A DNA stretch of 64,000 bases from Salsuginibacillus kocurii DSM 18087 (GCF_000377705.1 NZ_KB898633.1:32807-96806), one strand, 5' to 3'. Shown: positions 23,500-32,168, numbered from the stretch's first letter. Numbers and translations are program-made. Notes: generated by a model not told the origin, from the sequence alone.

Positions 23500-23905
23500 G
23501 GGGCTGCCTCCTCAACCTATACTCTCGCTCATTTTCTACTATGTATTTTACAGGGTAGACCGTATAGGCTCAATTAAGACCGTCGATTGAGAAGAAGACA
23601 AGAGGTCCTAACCTTGTAACCAGAGCATCTACCGAGCATGATCCTCCATAAAACACAGCAGGAAAACCACCTATGGCAGCTTTCCCTTCCAGCCTATACA
23701 ACCCCGTCATTTCTACCCTTTTCTATGAGACATTAAACAAGACGGGCGTGAGCGGTTGAATTCGACGAGCAAAGGAAGACACTTGAAAGGAACGGAAGTC
23801 TATTGGAAAAAATCATTACCGTGGTGGAAGAAGAAAGAAGACGTATGAGTTAGAGCCGTACAGGCTAAAGGAATAGAAATAGGAAAAGCGCAAGGCGGGT
23901 TTAAG
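23500..23905. other. Intergenic region, possible short remnant peptide
   Basis: This is a 400-base gap. The only coding candidate is a 21-codon frame at 23783-23848 starting with TTG after AAAGGAAG, encoding a Trp/Lys-rich peptide (KGTEVYWKKSLPWWKKKEDV). No promoter, repeat or RNA gene was recognised. Confidence 0.3.
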
Positions 23906-24343
23906 ATGGAAAGTAATTTATCATGTATAAGCTACCCCATGACGAAGGGGACAAGGCTAGACCCGGACATAGATTTTATTGATGAGAGAAAAAATAATAG
24001 ACTATATCTTGTTAGTGGCATGGCTATGCCTACTCCTATTTACCAACAGGCTGATTTTTTCGATGAATTAATTGTGATTATTCGCGAAAATGAAATACAT
24101 TGGACCAATTATGGTGGCCATTATGCTGCTCGTAATGGGATTAAGCATTTAATGTATAAAGCTATGAAATATTCAACTGTTTTAACAATGAACGTTATCA
24201 ACTATGACCAATCTACAATTAAAGAGAACAGCCCTGCCTTTTCAGATGTTCATACAGATTTATCAGAGCAAACCATCTACACTAAATTTCCTGAAATGGA
24301 TACTAACAAGGGTGCTAAGGATTATTGTCCCTTTGTTAATTAA
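23906..24343 (+). CDS. Hypothetical protein, possibly a truncated DUF3800 domain
   Basis: This 145-residue protein is AT-richer than its neighbours, which suggests later acquisition. DIDFIDERKNNRLYLVSGMAM followed by YQQADFFDELIVIIRENEIHWTN recalls the N-terminus of DUF3800 proteins (an I-D-E motif, a beta strand, then a helix and an I/LxW motif), which are common in mobile and defence regions. If so, the C-terminal catalytic part is missing and the protein ends in an unrelated stretch. AAGGCGGG precedes ATG 23906. The family idea is weak and the coding call is moderate. Confidence 0.5.
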   Translation: MESNLSCISYPMTKGTRLDPDIDFIDERKNNRLYLVSGMAMPTPIYQQADFFDELIVIIRENEIHWTNYGGHYAARNGIKHLMYKAMKYSTVLTMNVINYDQSTIKENSPAFSDVHTDLSEQTIYTKFPEMDTNKGAKDYCPFVN

Positions 24344-24501
24344 CCCTTCTCTATAGAGTTGATAAAACCACAACATGATCCCTTGTTCTACGCTCTTGCC
24401 CTTCTAAGCCCTTCATTTGCCAAAAGCAACTTTTCCCGTCTCCTAATTTCGAAAATTCTGGTAAACTAGGGATGTTAAGTAGAAGAAGGGAGGGGGCTTG
24501 T

Positions 24502-25641
24502 ATGCGGGCTACGAGTATAGAAAATAAGATCTACGCGTGGTTTCATCATTTACATGTGCATCCTGAGCCGAGCTGGAGTGAGTGGGAAACGACGAATTAT
24601 ATTCAGCATGAGCTGGAAGCGGCAGGGATACAGGTGGAGACGTTTGGTGATATACCGGGACTTACAGCTACGATTGGGAGTGGAAGGCCAATTGTTGGGC
24701 TGCGAGCGGATATGGATGCTCTGATGCAGGAAGTGGACGGTGTTTATCAGGCTAATCATTCCTGCGGCCATGACGGGCATATGACGATGGTAACGGCTGC
24801 GGCCTACCTTCTTAAAGAGTTGGAACCGGACCTTGTGGGAACGGTGAAGCTCATTTATCAGCCGGCTGAAGAAAAAGCGACGGGGGCGCTTGCGCTAGTG
24901 GAGAAAGGAGTGGTGGACGAGCTCGATTATTTGTTTGGCCTGCATATGCGTCCGGAAAATGAATTGCCATATGGAAAGGCTTCGGTCTCGATTAGCCACG
25001 GTTCGGCGGCGTTTTTTGAAGGGGAGATCAAAGGTCGGGATATTCACGGAGGGAGACCCCATTTGGGTGCGAACGCGATTGAAGTAGGAGCTGAAATTAA
25101 TCAGCAGCTGGCGGCGGTTCATGTGGATCCGCAAGTTCCACATAGTTTGAAGTTGACCCGCTTCCAAGCCGGGGGAGAGAGTCCGAACATTATACCAGGA
25201 AACGCAACCTTTAGCGTCGACCTGCGCAGTCAGGACAATGCGTGGATGGATTATATGCAAAAAGAGCTGAAACGATTGATTGCGTATACGGCAACACGAA
25301 ACGATATTGAGATCGAGCTAAAACCGGCCGGAATGATTGCTGCCGCTCAAATTAGCGAGGAAGCTGAACAGAAGACACGGGCTGCGATTGAGCGGGTCAT
25401 GGGGCCGGAGGCGGTAGCACCCAGGCTGGTGACTAGCGGCGGTGATGATTTTCATTTTTATACGATTAAACGGCCGCATTTAAAAGCAGCTATGATCGGA
25501 CTGGGGGCTAATTTAGCACCTGGCTTGCATGATGCGAATATGACCTTTGAGCGAAAAGCGCTTTTAACAGGAGCTGATCTTCTCGTAGAGACGGTGCTGG
25601 CCGCATGTAATCAGGAAGGTCCCGATGCTGATTTACACTGA
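24502..25641 (+). CDS. M20 family amidohydrolase (aminoacylase/IAA-amino acid hydrolase type)
   Basis: This 379-residue metallopeptidase-fold hydrolase removes an acyl or amide group from small substrates. Metal-binding and catalytic motifs seen are GLRADMDALMQE near residue 76, SCGHDGHMTM near 93, QPAEEKATGA near 125, GLHMRPENELPYG near 150 and TSGGDDFHFY near 315. ATG 24502 follows AGGGAGGGGG; an in-frame ATG at 24472 precedes that site. Length is typical for the family. It is monocistronic with a strong terminator. Confidence 0.9.
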   Translation: MRATSIENKIYAWFHHLHVHPEPSWSEWETTNYIQHELEAAGIQVETFGDIPGLTATIGSGRPIVGLRADMDALMQEVDGVYQANHSCGHDGHMTMVTAAAYLLKELEPDLVGTVKLIYQPAEEKATGALALVEKGVVDELDYLFGLHMRPENELPYGKASVSISHGSAAFFEGEIKGRDIHGGRPHLGANAIEVGAEINQQLAAVHVDPQVPHSLKLTRFQAGGESPNIIPGNATFSVDLRSQDNAWMDYMQKELKRLIAYTATRNDIEIELKPAGMIAAAQISEEAEQKTRAAIERVMGPEAVAPRLVTSGGDDFHFYTIKRPHLKAAMIGLGANLAPGLHDANMTFERKALLTGADLLVETVLAACNQEGPDADLH

Positions 25642-25700
25642 AGACAGGAAGAGATGAAAGAAGACGATAGACGCTTCATAAAAGGTTACATATACACAAA

Positions 25701-25731
25701 ACGAGTCGTTAAGCGCAGCTTAACGACTCGT
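25701..25731. terminator. Bidirectional terminator
   Basis: ACGAGTCGTTAAGC and its exact complement form a 14-bp stem with a 3-base loop between the converging amidohydrolase and macrolide phosphotransferase genes. Confidence 0.85.
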
Positions 25732-25739
25732 TACGTTCC

Positions 25740-26636
25740 TTAACTTTCATGTGCAAGCATGTGGGCGGCTGCCTCATGCATCTCTTTCAGGCCTGAGACT
25801 TGCGCATATTCGGCAACAGTGATGCCGCTTGTTGAGAGGAGTTCAACGATGTGCTCTTCCATGCGGGCCCACGTTTTACCCCCGGCGTTGTCATACGCGT
25901 CAATTAACGTTTTCAGTCCTTCTTTACCAAAGAGTAGGTAGTGCGACATGAAATCTACCGACACATCAGCTATCCCTACTTCTGTCCAATCAATTAAGCC
26001 GGTCACATAATTGTTCTGGTCAATAAGGATATGACCTGGATGGAGGTCTCCGTGTTTCACCCCGGTATGAGCTGGCCAAAGAGAATCATCAGCCAGCCAT
26101 GCCTGCCAGCGCTCCCATAACGATTGATTAACCTCGTATTGTTCTTGCACCCGTTCCATTCGTTGTTTCATAGAGGTTCTTATCTCACTGGCACGAAGCA
26201 TTTCAACCCCGGTATGTTTGAATGCTTGCTGAGGTAATGCGTGTAAGTCTGCTAGAGCTTTACCTAAGGAGTGATAATATTCGGACGGTATATTGCTTTC
26301 ATCAAAACTCCATACATAGTCTTGTTGTTCCATATCAATGGTAGCGGCAGGAACTCCACTTAGCTGTTTATAGGCAATGAAGTCTTCTGCGAAGATAGAC
26401 CAGTCGGGAGCTTGGAAGCTAGCATAGTTATTAATGATATCTAATGCTTTTTTCTCTGGCCGGGCATGTCTCATCGATTCTGGTCTGCGTGAAATCCTCA
26501 GCAGCCATTTCTCACCGTTTCGGTCTTTAGCATGTGCGACTAGAAAGTCAACACCAGACTCATTGATTGTTATCGTATCTTCTAGAATATCTAGTCCGTT
26601 ACTAGTTGCTACTTGTTTTACTTTACGTGTATTCAT
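25740..26636 (-). CDS. Macrolide 2'-phosphotransferase (Mph family)
   Basis: This 298-residue kinase is of the aminoglycoside/macrolide phosphotransferase superfamily. It transfers phosphate from GTP or ATP to the 2'-OH of the desosamine sugar of macrolides. Visible motifs are the nucleotide-binding N-lobe GVDFLVAHAKDRNGEKWLLRI, the Brenner motif VKHGDLHPGHILID near residue 195 (catalytic Asp) and GLIDWTEVGIADVSVDF near 215 (metal-binding Asp). The PGHIL and DWTEVGIADVS forms are characteristic of Mph rather than APH(3'). AGTAGGAGG precedes the ATG. The long upstream leader contains a terminator-like hairpin and alternative stems, suggesting inducible attenuation. Confidence 0.88.
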   Translation of the reverse strand: MNTRKVKQVATSNGLDILEDTITINESGVDFLVAHAKDRNGEKWLLRISRRPESMRHARPEKKALDIINNYASFQAPDWSIFAEDFIAYKQLSGVPAATIDMEQQDYVWSFDESNIPSEYYHSLGKALADLHALPQQAFKHTGVEMLRASEIRTSMKQRMERVQEQYEVNQSLWERWQAWLADDSLWPAHTGVKHGDLHPGHILIDQNNYVTGLIDWTEVGIADVSVDFMSHYLLFGKEGLKTLIDAYDNAGGKTWARMEEHIVELLSTSGITVAEYAQVSGLKEMHEAAAHMLAHES

Positions 26637-26681
26637 GTTTAGTTCCTCCTACTGATCATTTTAGGGTGATCTTCTAAGGCG

Positions 26682-26840
26682 AAAAAGCCGGTTTTCATCT
26701 TAATCAATAAGGGATGTAACCATAAATACCCACAGACCGGCTGCTGTCTGTGGGTAGGAGTAAACGAGACTATAACAACTAGACGTCTCTCTTTGCATGA
26801 ACAAAAAGACATACGAAAAAAAGACAGATGTATATCTGCC
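26682..26840 (-). promoter_or_regulatory. Candidate attenuator in the leader of the macrolide phosphotransferase gene
   Basis: Read on the minus strand, GGCAGAT/ATCTGTC followed by seven T residues (26816-26840) forms an intrinsic-terminator-like hairpin. Next comes an 11-bp hairpin TACCCACAGAC/GTCTGTGGGTA (26727-26756). GCCGGT in its loop can instead pair with ACCGGC at 26687-26692, which is followed by five T residues. A 32-codon frame (26700-26798) crosses the second hairpin but has no ribosome binding site. The layout resembles antibiotic-responsive attenuators; it is unproven. Confidence 0.4.
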
Positions 26841-26874
26841 TCTCTTCACGTAAAAAAGTGTATACTTTCCCGTT

Positions 26875-27005
26875 GAAGATTATTAAAAATGTGCAGACTA
26901 CTCCCGTTTACTCTGTTTTATGAAAACAGAGCCCTTGAACATATGAAGTTACTTCGTGTTCAAAGGTTGTTGGCGTAATCTTCCGGCATGCATCATTTTT
27001 AATAA
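26875..27005. ncRNA. Predicted structured element with alternative stems
   Basis: GAAGATTA (26875-26882) pairs with TAATCTTC (26976-26983). Overlapping with it, TTATTAAAAATG (26880-26891) pairs perfectly with CATTTTTAATAA (26994-27005), so the two stems exclude each other. Inside lie two hairpins: CTCTGTTTT/AAAACAGAG (26911-26931) and TTGAACA/TGTTCAA (26935-26963). The strand is not clear. No known riboswitch class was recognised. Confidence 0.4.
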
Positions 27006-27077
27006 CCCTCCTCTACTTCATGTAACACTACTATACTTCAATTATAAGCAATTATCAATACTGACCCCCACTCATAC

Positions 27078-27263
27078 TTAACTGCCTTCCGCAGGCACTG
27101 CTCGAAGCGGATTACCGACTTCCCCGGAGCGAGCGTTTACGTAAACGTCAGCAACCATGTTATCCATAATATAGTACGAGTAGAAGTTGATTGCTAAACG
27201 ATAAGTAGTTATGTAGAGGTTCTGCCCGTTTTCTAGCTGAAGCGTCGCATATTCCAATTGCAT
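27078..27263 (-). CDS. Small hypothetical protein
   Basis: This is a 61-residue frame beginning MQLEYATLQLENGQNLYITTYRL and ending in a DVYVNARSGEVGNPLRAV segment that looks like the last strands of a small beta domain. The ribosome binding site (TTAGGAAAT) is weak. No family was recognised, and it may be the remainder of a larger gene. It lies divergently from the Fur-regulated iron genes, sharing their upstream region. Confidence 0.4.
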   Translation of the reverse strand: MQLEYATLQLENGQNLYITTYRLAINFYSYYIMDNMVADVYVNARSGEVGNPLRAVPAEGS

Positions 27264-27372
27264 TTGGATTTCCTAAGTGAACCTTTTTAGACAGCTTCTT
27301 TTTGGAGGGGCAGTGCAGAGAATAAATGTGGTTTTGGTATTGATATTCATTCTCATTGTTAGTATTATAATA

Positions 27373-27395
27373 TTGATAATGATAATCTATATCAA
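27373..27395 (+). promoter_or_regulatory. Fur box upstream of the siderophore-binding protein gene
   Basis: GATAATGATAATCTATATC (27375-27393) matches the 19-bp Fur consensus at 17 positions and extends as an imperfect palindrome. It lies 26 bases before the lipoprotein start. A weaker ATTCATTCTCATT stretch is found at 27344-27357. Confidence 0.85.
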
Positions 27396-27420
27396 TTAAA
27401 TAGTAGGAGGATACATAAAG

Positions 27421-28422
27421 ATGAAAATTACAACGGGGTTGTTGGTGTCTGCGCTCGTGTTGTTAGGAGCTTGTGCTGACAACCAAGAGGAAGATGAAAC
27501 AGAAGAGAATGGTATGGAAGCCGAGGGTGAAGAAAGTGAAGAGAGTGGAGAAGTTACGATTGAACATGCGTTGGGAGAAGAGAAGTTGGATGAGCCACCG
27601 GAGCGCATTGTAGCTTTGGAATGGGTATATGCGGAGAATTTACTCGCTCTTGATACCCAACCTGTAGGGGTAGCTGATATGGACGGCTATCATGAATGGG
27701 TGAATATCGAGCCGCAGTTTGATGACGATGTCGTCGATGTTGGCACGAGGCAGGAGCCAAGCATTGAAGAGATAGCGCGCTTGGAGCCTGATCTTATTAT
27801 TACGGCGGCAGACCGGCATGAGGGCTTGGAAGACCAATTGAATGATATCGCTCCGACTGCAATGTTTGACCCTTATCCTGGGGAAGAAGAAGGGGACCAG
27901 TACGAAGAAATGGAATCTACGTTTCTGGAAATGGCTCAGGTCTTAGCCAAAGAAAATGAAGCAGAAGAGATTCTGGCAGATGTGGAAGAATCTTATGAAA
28001 CCTATGCTGCTGAGCTGGAAGGAGCAGGTTTAGACGGGGAGGATATTGTGTTATCACAGGCGTTTAGCGCAAACGATACAGCGACGATTCGATTGTTTAC
28101 CGACAATTCGCTTGCCGTGCGTATCATGGAAGAGCTTGAGCTCAACAACAGCTTTGAGGCGGAGAGCTTTGAGCCGTATGGGTATACAGAAACCAACGTA
28201 GACGCGTTGGAACCTTACCAGGATGCCCGCTTTGTCTACATCGTTCAAGAAGAGGATGATGTGTTTAATGATCAGCTTGACGGCAATGCCGTGTGGGAGC
28301 AGTTGGATTTTGTAGAGAATGAGCGCATACACGGCCTGCCGGGTGATACGTGGACGTTTGGTGGTCCTCTCTCCGCTCAAGTGTTTGCTGAACAATTAAC
28401 CGAAACGTTAATCAATGAATAA
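27421..28422 (+). CDS. Iron-siderophore ABC transporter substrate-binding lipoprotein
   Basis: This 333-residue binding protein is of the FecB/FhuD helical-backbone family (PF01497). The signal peptide ends LLGAC (Cys18), and a very acidic linker of about 30 residues follows. The domain starts PPERIVALEWVYAENLLALDTQPVGVADMDGY and contains RQEPSIEEIARLEPDLIITAADRHE, the family signature. It delivers a ferric siderophore to the downstream double-length permease. Regulated by the upstream Fur box (strong match). AGGAGG precedes the start. The permease gene begins 14 bases after its stop. Confidence 0.92.
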   Translation: MKITTGLLVSALVLLGACADNQEEDETEENGMEAEGEESEESGEVTIEHALGEEKLDEPPERIVALEWVYAENLLALDTQPVGVADMDGYHEWVNIEPQFDDDVVDVGTRQEPSIEEIARLEPDLIITAADRHEGLEDQLNDIAPTAMFDPYPGEEEGDQYEEMESTFLEMAQVLAKENEAEEILADVEESYETYAAELEGAGLDGEDIVLSQAFSANDTATIRLFTDNSLAVRIMEELELNNSFEAESFEPYGYTETNVDALEPYQDARFVYIVQEEDDVFNDQLDGNAVWEQLDFVENERIHGLPGDTWTFGGPLSAQVFAEQLTETLINE

Positions 28423-28436
28423 AAGGAGCTTTTCAC

Positions 28437-30470
28437 ATGAGCTTCAAACAGCATCAAGGCAGGGCCGCATTCCTTTTTGTCGGAGGGGCGGCCTTCCTCT
28501 TGTTATTGGCTTGGCTGCATTTAGCGCAAAATAATATTGAGCTTACGTTCTCCTTTATGTATGAAGTGCTTAGCGGTGAGCGGTCAACGATTCATCATGA
28601 AATGGTATGGTCGCTGTATTTGCCTAGAATTGCTGTTGCAATTGGGGCGGGCATGGCTCTCGCTATGGCAGGTATTTTGTTTCAAACGTTAACTCAGAAT
28701 CCGTTAGCCGCTCCGGGGACGTTAGGGGTAAACGCCGGTGCTTATTTTTTTGTCATTATTGGAACGGTTACCGGCTTTGGCGGTTTTGCGCTGAGTGGTT
28801 TTATGTATGCTTTTCTTGGCGGTATTCTTACGGCTGTGCTGGTGTTTATATTGGCCGGCGGTCTCACAGCCCATCCTGTCCGCATGGCGCTGGCCGGAAT
28901 GGTGTTAACCCTGACCTTTTCCTCACTGACATCGGCTTTGCAAATTTTCTTTGAATATGAAACAGCAGGTTTATTCTTATGGGGCAATGGGAGCCTGGTC
29001 CAAGATGACTGGAGCGGCTTTCTCTTTTTGTTGCCGGTCGTTGTTATAGTGATGCTTATCGCTTTTATGTGGGTGGTTTCAATCGATTTATTATTGATTG
29101 GTTCTACGCGTTCTGAACTTCTCGGCGTGCACACGAATCGCTTGAAAACGTTGCTGTTTGTATTGGCGGTGTTGTTAACTGCAGCTACAGTCAGTGTGAC
29201 AGGTCCGATAGGATTTGTAGGCCTGATTACGCCGCACATTATTCGGATGCTCGGGTTTAAACGGCATTTTCTCTTATTTGCTTTAGCTAGTATTTGGGGC
29301 GCAGTCATTTTAGTAGGAGCTGATGTGCTTGGAAGGTGGCTTGATCCGTCCTTAACGGAACTGCCGGTCGGCTCTATTACCGCTTTATTAGGAGCGCCGT
29401 GGCTTATTTGGCTGCTGTATCGCTATCAAGATTCATTTTCCAGCTTGCTGCACTCAAAGACAGGCTTCGGTTTCAAAACGATTCAGCTGCGCTTTCCTTA
29501 TATTGTGTTGTTACTTGGCGTGTGCGTCATGACAGTGGTCGTCTTTATAGCCGGATTAATGGTAGGCAGTCAAGGGTTTGAGTGGAGAGATACAGTGCGC
29601 GCTATCTTGCAGCCAGCTGAACACAGCGGTTATGTTATGCTGTTGGAAATGCGGGCCGGCCGTTTGCTGGCCGCTTGTTTGGCTGGGGCGTTGCTTGCGG
29701 TCAGTGGCCTGTTGTTTCAAGGGGTGCTCCGCAATCCCTTAGCAGATCCTTCGGTATTAGGTGTTACTGGCGGGGCCGGTGCCGGGGCCATTATCTTGCT
29801 GTTTGTCAGTGGATTGGGCGCCGCCTGGCTGCCGCTCGGGGCTTTTATTGGGGCTTTTCTTTCCATAGGTGTGGTGATGCTGTTTGGGAAACGGTTCGAT
29901 TATCATCCGGCGGTCTTAGTGTTGATGGGAATAGCGGTTTCTGCACTGGGAAGCGCGATTACGCAAGTGTTAATTACTCGCTTTAACGTAAATGCGGCGG
30001 TCGCGTTGACCTGGTTATCCGGGAGCACATATGGCTCAGGGTTTAGTGAAGTTTACACGTATCTAGTTGTTCCATTGATCGTGATGGTACCGCTCGCTTA
30101 TTTACTAGCAGAACGATTAAATATGCTGTCATTAGGGGATGCCAATGCTGCGAGTCTCGGGCTTAATTTAAGCCAGACGAGGTGGATGGCGATTGTATTG
30201 GCAACTCTTGGAACGTCTTTTGCCGTATCAGCTGTGGGGACGATCGGATTTGTCGGTTTGGTTGCGCCTCATTTAGCCCGCTTTGTTGTTGGGCCTAATC
30301 ACCAAAAAGGAATCTTTCTTTCTGCTTTATTTGGCGGAAGCTTGCTGATGGCAGCTGATGCTATTGGCCGGTTAATACTTGCTCCTGCTGAAATACCATC
30401 AGGGATTATCGTTACCTTAATCGGCGCGCCCTTTTTCTTCTGGTTTTTAAAGCGCACGATAAAATCATAA
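28437..30470 (+). CDS. Double-length FecCD-type iron-siderophore permease (FhuB-like fusion)
   Basis: This 677-residue membrane protein consists of two tandem FecCD domains of about 330 residues each. The first has LYLPRIAVAIGAGMALAMAGILFQTLTQNPLAAPGTLGVNAGA and GPIGFVGLITPHIIRMLG. The second has LEMRAGRLLAACLAGALLAVSGLLFQGVLRNPLADPSVLGVTGGAG and GTIGFVGLVAPHLARFVVG. The duplicated GxxFQxxxxNPLAxPxxLG signature shows that the two permease halves, usually separate in Bacillus, are fused as in enterobacterial FhuB. It works with the preceding lipoprotein and probably with the ATPase encoded convergently at 31291-32127. A shared terminator follows. Confidence 0.93.
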   Translation: MSFKQHQGRAAFLFVGGAAFLLLLAWLHLAQNNIELTFSFMYEVLSGERSTIHHEMVWSLYLPRIAVAIGAGMALAMAGILFQTLTQNPLAAPGTLGVNAGAYFFVIIGTVTGFGGFALSGFMYAFLGGILTAVLVFILAGGLTAHPVRMALAGMVLTLTFSSLTSALQIFFEYETAGLFLWGNGSLVQDDWSGFLFLLPVVVIVMLIAFMWVVSIDLLLIGSTRSELLGVHTNRLKTLLFVLAVLLTAATVSVTGPIGFVGLITPHIIRMLGFKRHFLLFALASIWGAVILVGADVLGRWLDPSLTELPVGSITALLGAPWLIWLLYRYQDSFSSLLHSKTGFGFKTIQLRFPYIVLLLGVCVMTVVVFIAGLMVGSQGFEWRDTVRAILQPAEHSGYVMLLEMRAGRLLAACLAGALLAVSGLLFQGVLRNPLADPSVLGVTGGAGAGAIILLFVSGLGAAWLPLGAFIGAFLSIGVVMLFGKRFDYHPAVLVLMGIAVSALGSAITQVLITRFNVNAAVALTWLSGSTYGSGFSEVYTYLVVPLIVMVPLAYLLAERLNMLSLGDANAASLGLNLSQTRWMAIVLATLGTSFAVSAVGTIGFVGLVAPHLARFVVGPNHQKGIFLSALFGGSLLMAADAIGRLILAPAEIPSGIIVTLIGAPFFFWFLKRTIKS

Positions 30471-30475
30471 ATACT

Positions 30476-30513
30476 AAAGAAGCGATGGTTTGAAAAGCAA
30501 CCATCGCTTCTTT
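30476..30513. terminator. Bidirectional terminator between convergent iron genes
   Basis: AAAGAAGCGATGGTT and AACCATCGCTTCTTT form a perfect 15-bp stem with an 8-base loop; T-rich on both sides. Confidence 0.9.
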
Positions 30514-31294
30514 ATTGCACGGACGCAGGAGAGATGCGCTTTTTTTCCCGTTCTTGCTTACTCAGTTTCGGACAGCGGTAGCATTGGCTGTCATGAATGG
30601 TTTTGTAAGCCAAGCAACAAGAAGGCTTCGTCGTTGTCATCCCTTCTCCTTTTTTTGCCGGAATGGACTGAAGGGCAAAAGGGAACGGAGATTCAACTTC
30701 TAAAAACGTGAAAGCAGGAGCCGTCTCTTTTATATGTTTCCACTCCCGCTGTAGCCTGGATTCGAGCGCTTCATCATCGCGAAACGTTTTAAAACCATTC
30801 GAAATACCAATATCAAGCTGTCCCCAGAGCTGCTCACTTTTTACGTGTGCTTGTGCAGCGATTTGCTGGAGGAGGGGAGAGATCACCGTTACATATAAAG
30901 AAGCTAAGGTAGTGTCTACAACGGAGCTCACTACTTCAGCCTGGGCGGGTTGCGGGGTATAAATATAAGTTAACACCGGTTCTTTTTTTGGATGTTGATT
31001 GGGGAGCAAAACAACGATCCATTCATTTGGGTCCACTTGTTGGCCACTGGTCTGACACCAATGAAGGTATGTGAACCACTTGCTGCTGCGTACGGCCCAA
31101 AACATGGCTGCGGCATCTAGGTCTTCTGAGGTCTTTCCTATCTGGGCTGTATACGCCTCCAGAAATGAGGCCGCCCCGGCAGCTGTGAATAATTCACGTA
31201 CAGGTAAACGGTAAGCCGTCTGCTTGACCTTTTCATCACTAAAACAATAGTCGAGGTTTAAGAGTTGTCTAGCGTCAAGGGCGGTCATCGTCAT
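30512..31294 (-). CDS. FhuF-like [2Fe-2S] ferric-siderophore reductase
   Basis: This 260-residue protein ends in a cysteine cluster SCCLAYKTIHDSQCYRCPKL, the C-C-x10-C-x2-C arrangement that binds a [2Fe-2S] cluster in FhuF. The upstream part has helices and a SSKWFTYLHWCQTSG segment, with LGQLDIGISNGFKTFRD-like text resembling the FhuF core. It probably releases iron by reducing the imported ferric siderophore in the cytosol. The start ATG overlaps the stop of the upstream ATPase gene by four bases, so the two form an operon under the Fur box at 32150-32168. Confidence 0.85.
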   Translation of the reverse strand: MTMTALDARQLLNLDYCFSDEKVKQTAYRLPVRELFTAAGAASFLEAYTAQIGKTSEDLDAAAMFWAVRSSKWFTYLHWCQTSGQQVDPNEWIVVLLPNQHPKKEPVLTYIYTPQPAQAEVVSSVVDTTLASLYVTVISPLLQQIAAQAHVKSEQLWGQLDIGISNGFKTFRDDEALESRLQREWKHIKETAPAFTFLEVESPFPFALQSIPAKKGEGMTTTKPSCCLAYKTIHDSQCYRCPKLSKQEREKKRISPASVQ

Positions 31295-32127
31295 GTTGCT
31301 GCCACCTGCCGTTCTGCCTGCTCAGAATGTTGGATGTTTTGAGGATTCGCAATATCATAGGTCATACAGAGCGGTGCTCCGCTGCTTGGGTCCTGGACAA
31401 TTTGAGCTTCAATACCAAAAACACTGCGCAACACCACAGGACAGACGACTTCTTCAGGCGTGCCCATACAAAGAACTTCTCCGTTCTTCATCGCTACCAG
31501 CTGGTCGGAAAATCTTGAGGCATGATTAAGGTCATGCAACACCATTATGACGGTCCGTTTTTTTGTCCGGTTTAATGACTGCAATAGTAGCAAAATCTCT
31601 AATTGATGGGTCATATCTAAGTACGTGGTAGGCTCATCCAACAGTAATATATCTGTTTCTTGGGCAAGTGCCATGGCGATCCAGGCCCGTTGTCGTTGAC
31701 CGCCCGATAGCTCTTCAATATTCCGGTCTTTAAAGTCGATCAAACCAGTGTCTTGAAGAGATTGAGAGATGACAGCATGATCATTATCTGTTAATTTGCC
31801 TATTCGTTTGCGGTGAGGGTATCTCCCGTAAGCGACGAGCTGATATACACTAAGGCCTTCGGGCTGCTCGGGAGATTGGGAGAGCATGCCCAGCATTTGG
31901 GCAAGCGCTTTTCTTTTAACGGCTTGAAGGTCCTCACCTTTAATATATACTGTCCCTGCAGTAGGGGAGAGCAACCGGGCTAAACTTTTTAGCAAGGTCG
32001 ACTTGCCACAGCCATTTGGGCCGATAATTGTTGTGATTTGTTCAGACGGAAAGGAAAGCGACAAGTCCTCGATAATGGACCGGGTCTGGTACGACACACT
32101 CAATTGCTCAGCTTGAAGATCGACCAT
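31291..32127 (-). CDS. Iron-siderophore ABC transporter ATP-binding protein (FhuC/FecE-like)
   Basis: This 278-residue ATPase has Walker A GPNGCGKST near residue 38, the signature LSGGQRQRAWIAMALAQ and Walker B ILLLDEPTTYLD, and the FecE-type QLEILLLLQSLN and VMVLHDLNHASRFSD segments. The C-terminal VVLRSVFGIEAQIVQDP region is typical of siderophore ATPases. ATG 32127 has GAGGTG seven bases upstream; a longer TTG frame starts before this. It is the likely energy-coupling partner of the double-length permease on the other strand. Confidence 0.92.
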   Translation of the reverse strand: MVDLQAEQLSVSYQTRSIIEDLSLSFPSEQITTIIGPNGCGKSTLLKSLARLLSPTAGTVYIKGEDLQAVKRKALAQMLGMLSQSPEQPEGLSVYQLVAYGRYPHRKRIGKLTDNDHAVISQSLQDTGLIDFKDRNIEELSGGQRQRAWIAMALAQETDILLLDEPTTYLDMTHQLEILLLLQSLNRTKKRTVIMVLHDLNHASRFSDQLVAMKNGEVLCMGTPEEVVCPVVLRSVFGIEAQIVQDPSSGAPLCMTYDIANPQNIQHSEQAERQVAAT

Positions 32128-32149
32128 CCATAAACACCTCAACTCAGTT

Positions 32150-32168
32150 CGGAATGATAATCATTTTC
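32150..32168 (-). promoter_or_regulatory. Fur box upstream of the ATPase-FhuF operon
   Basis: The plus-strand sequence AATGATAATCATTTTC matches the Fur consensus (about 15 of 19 positions in 32150-32168). It lies 23 bases before the ATPase start on the minus strand. Confidence 0.75.

Noticed and set aside
28742..29308. 188-codon frame opposite the iron permease gene
   Set aside because: Antisense shadow of a membrane protein gene, no ribosome binding site, and composition unlike a real protein.
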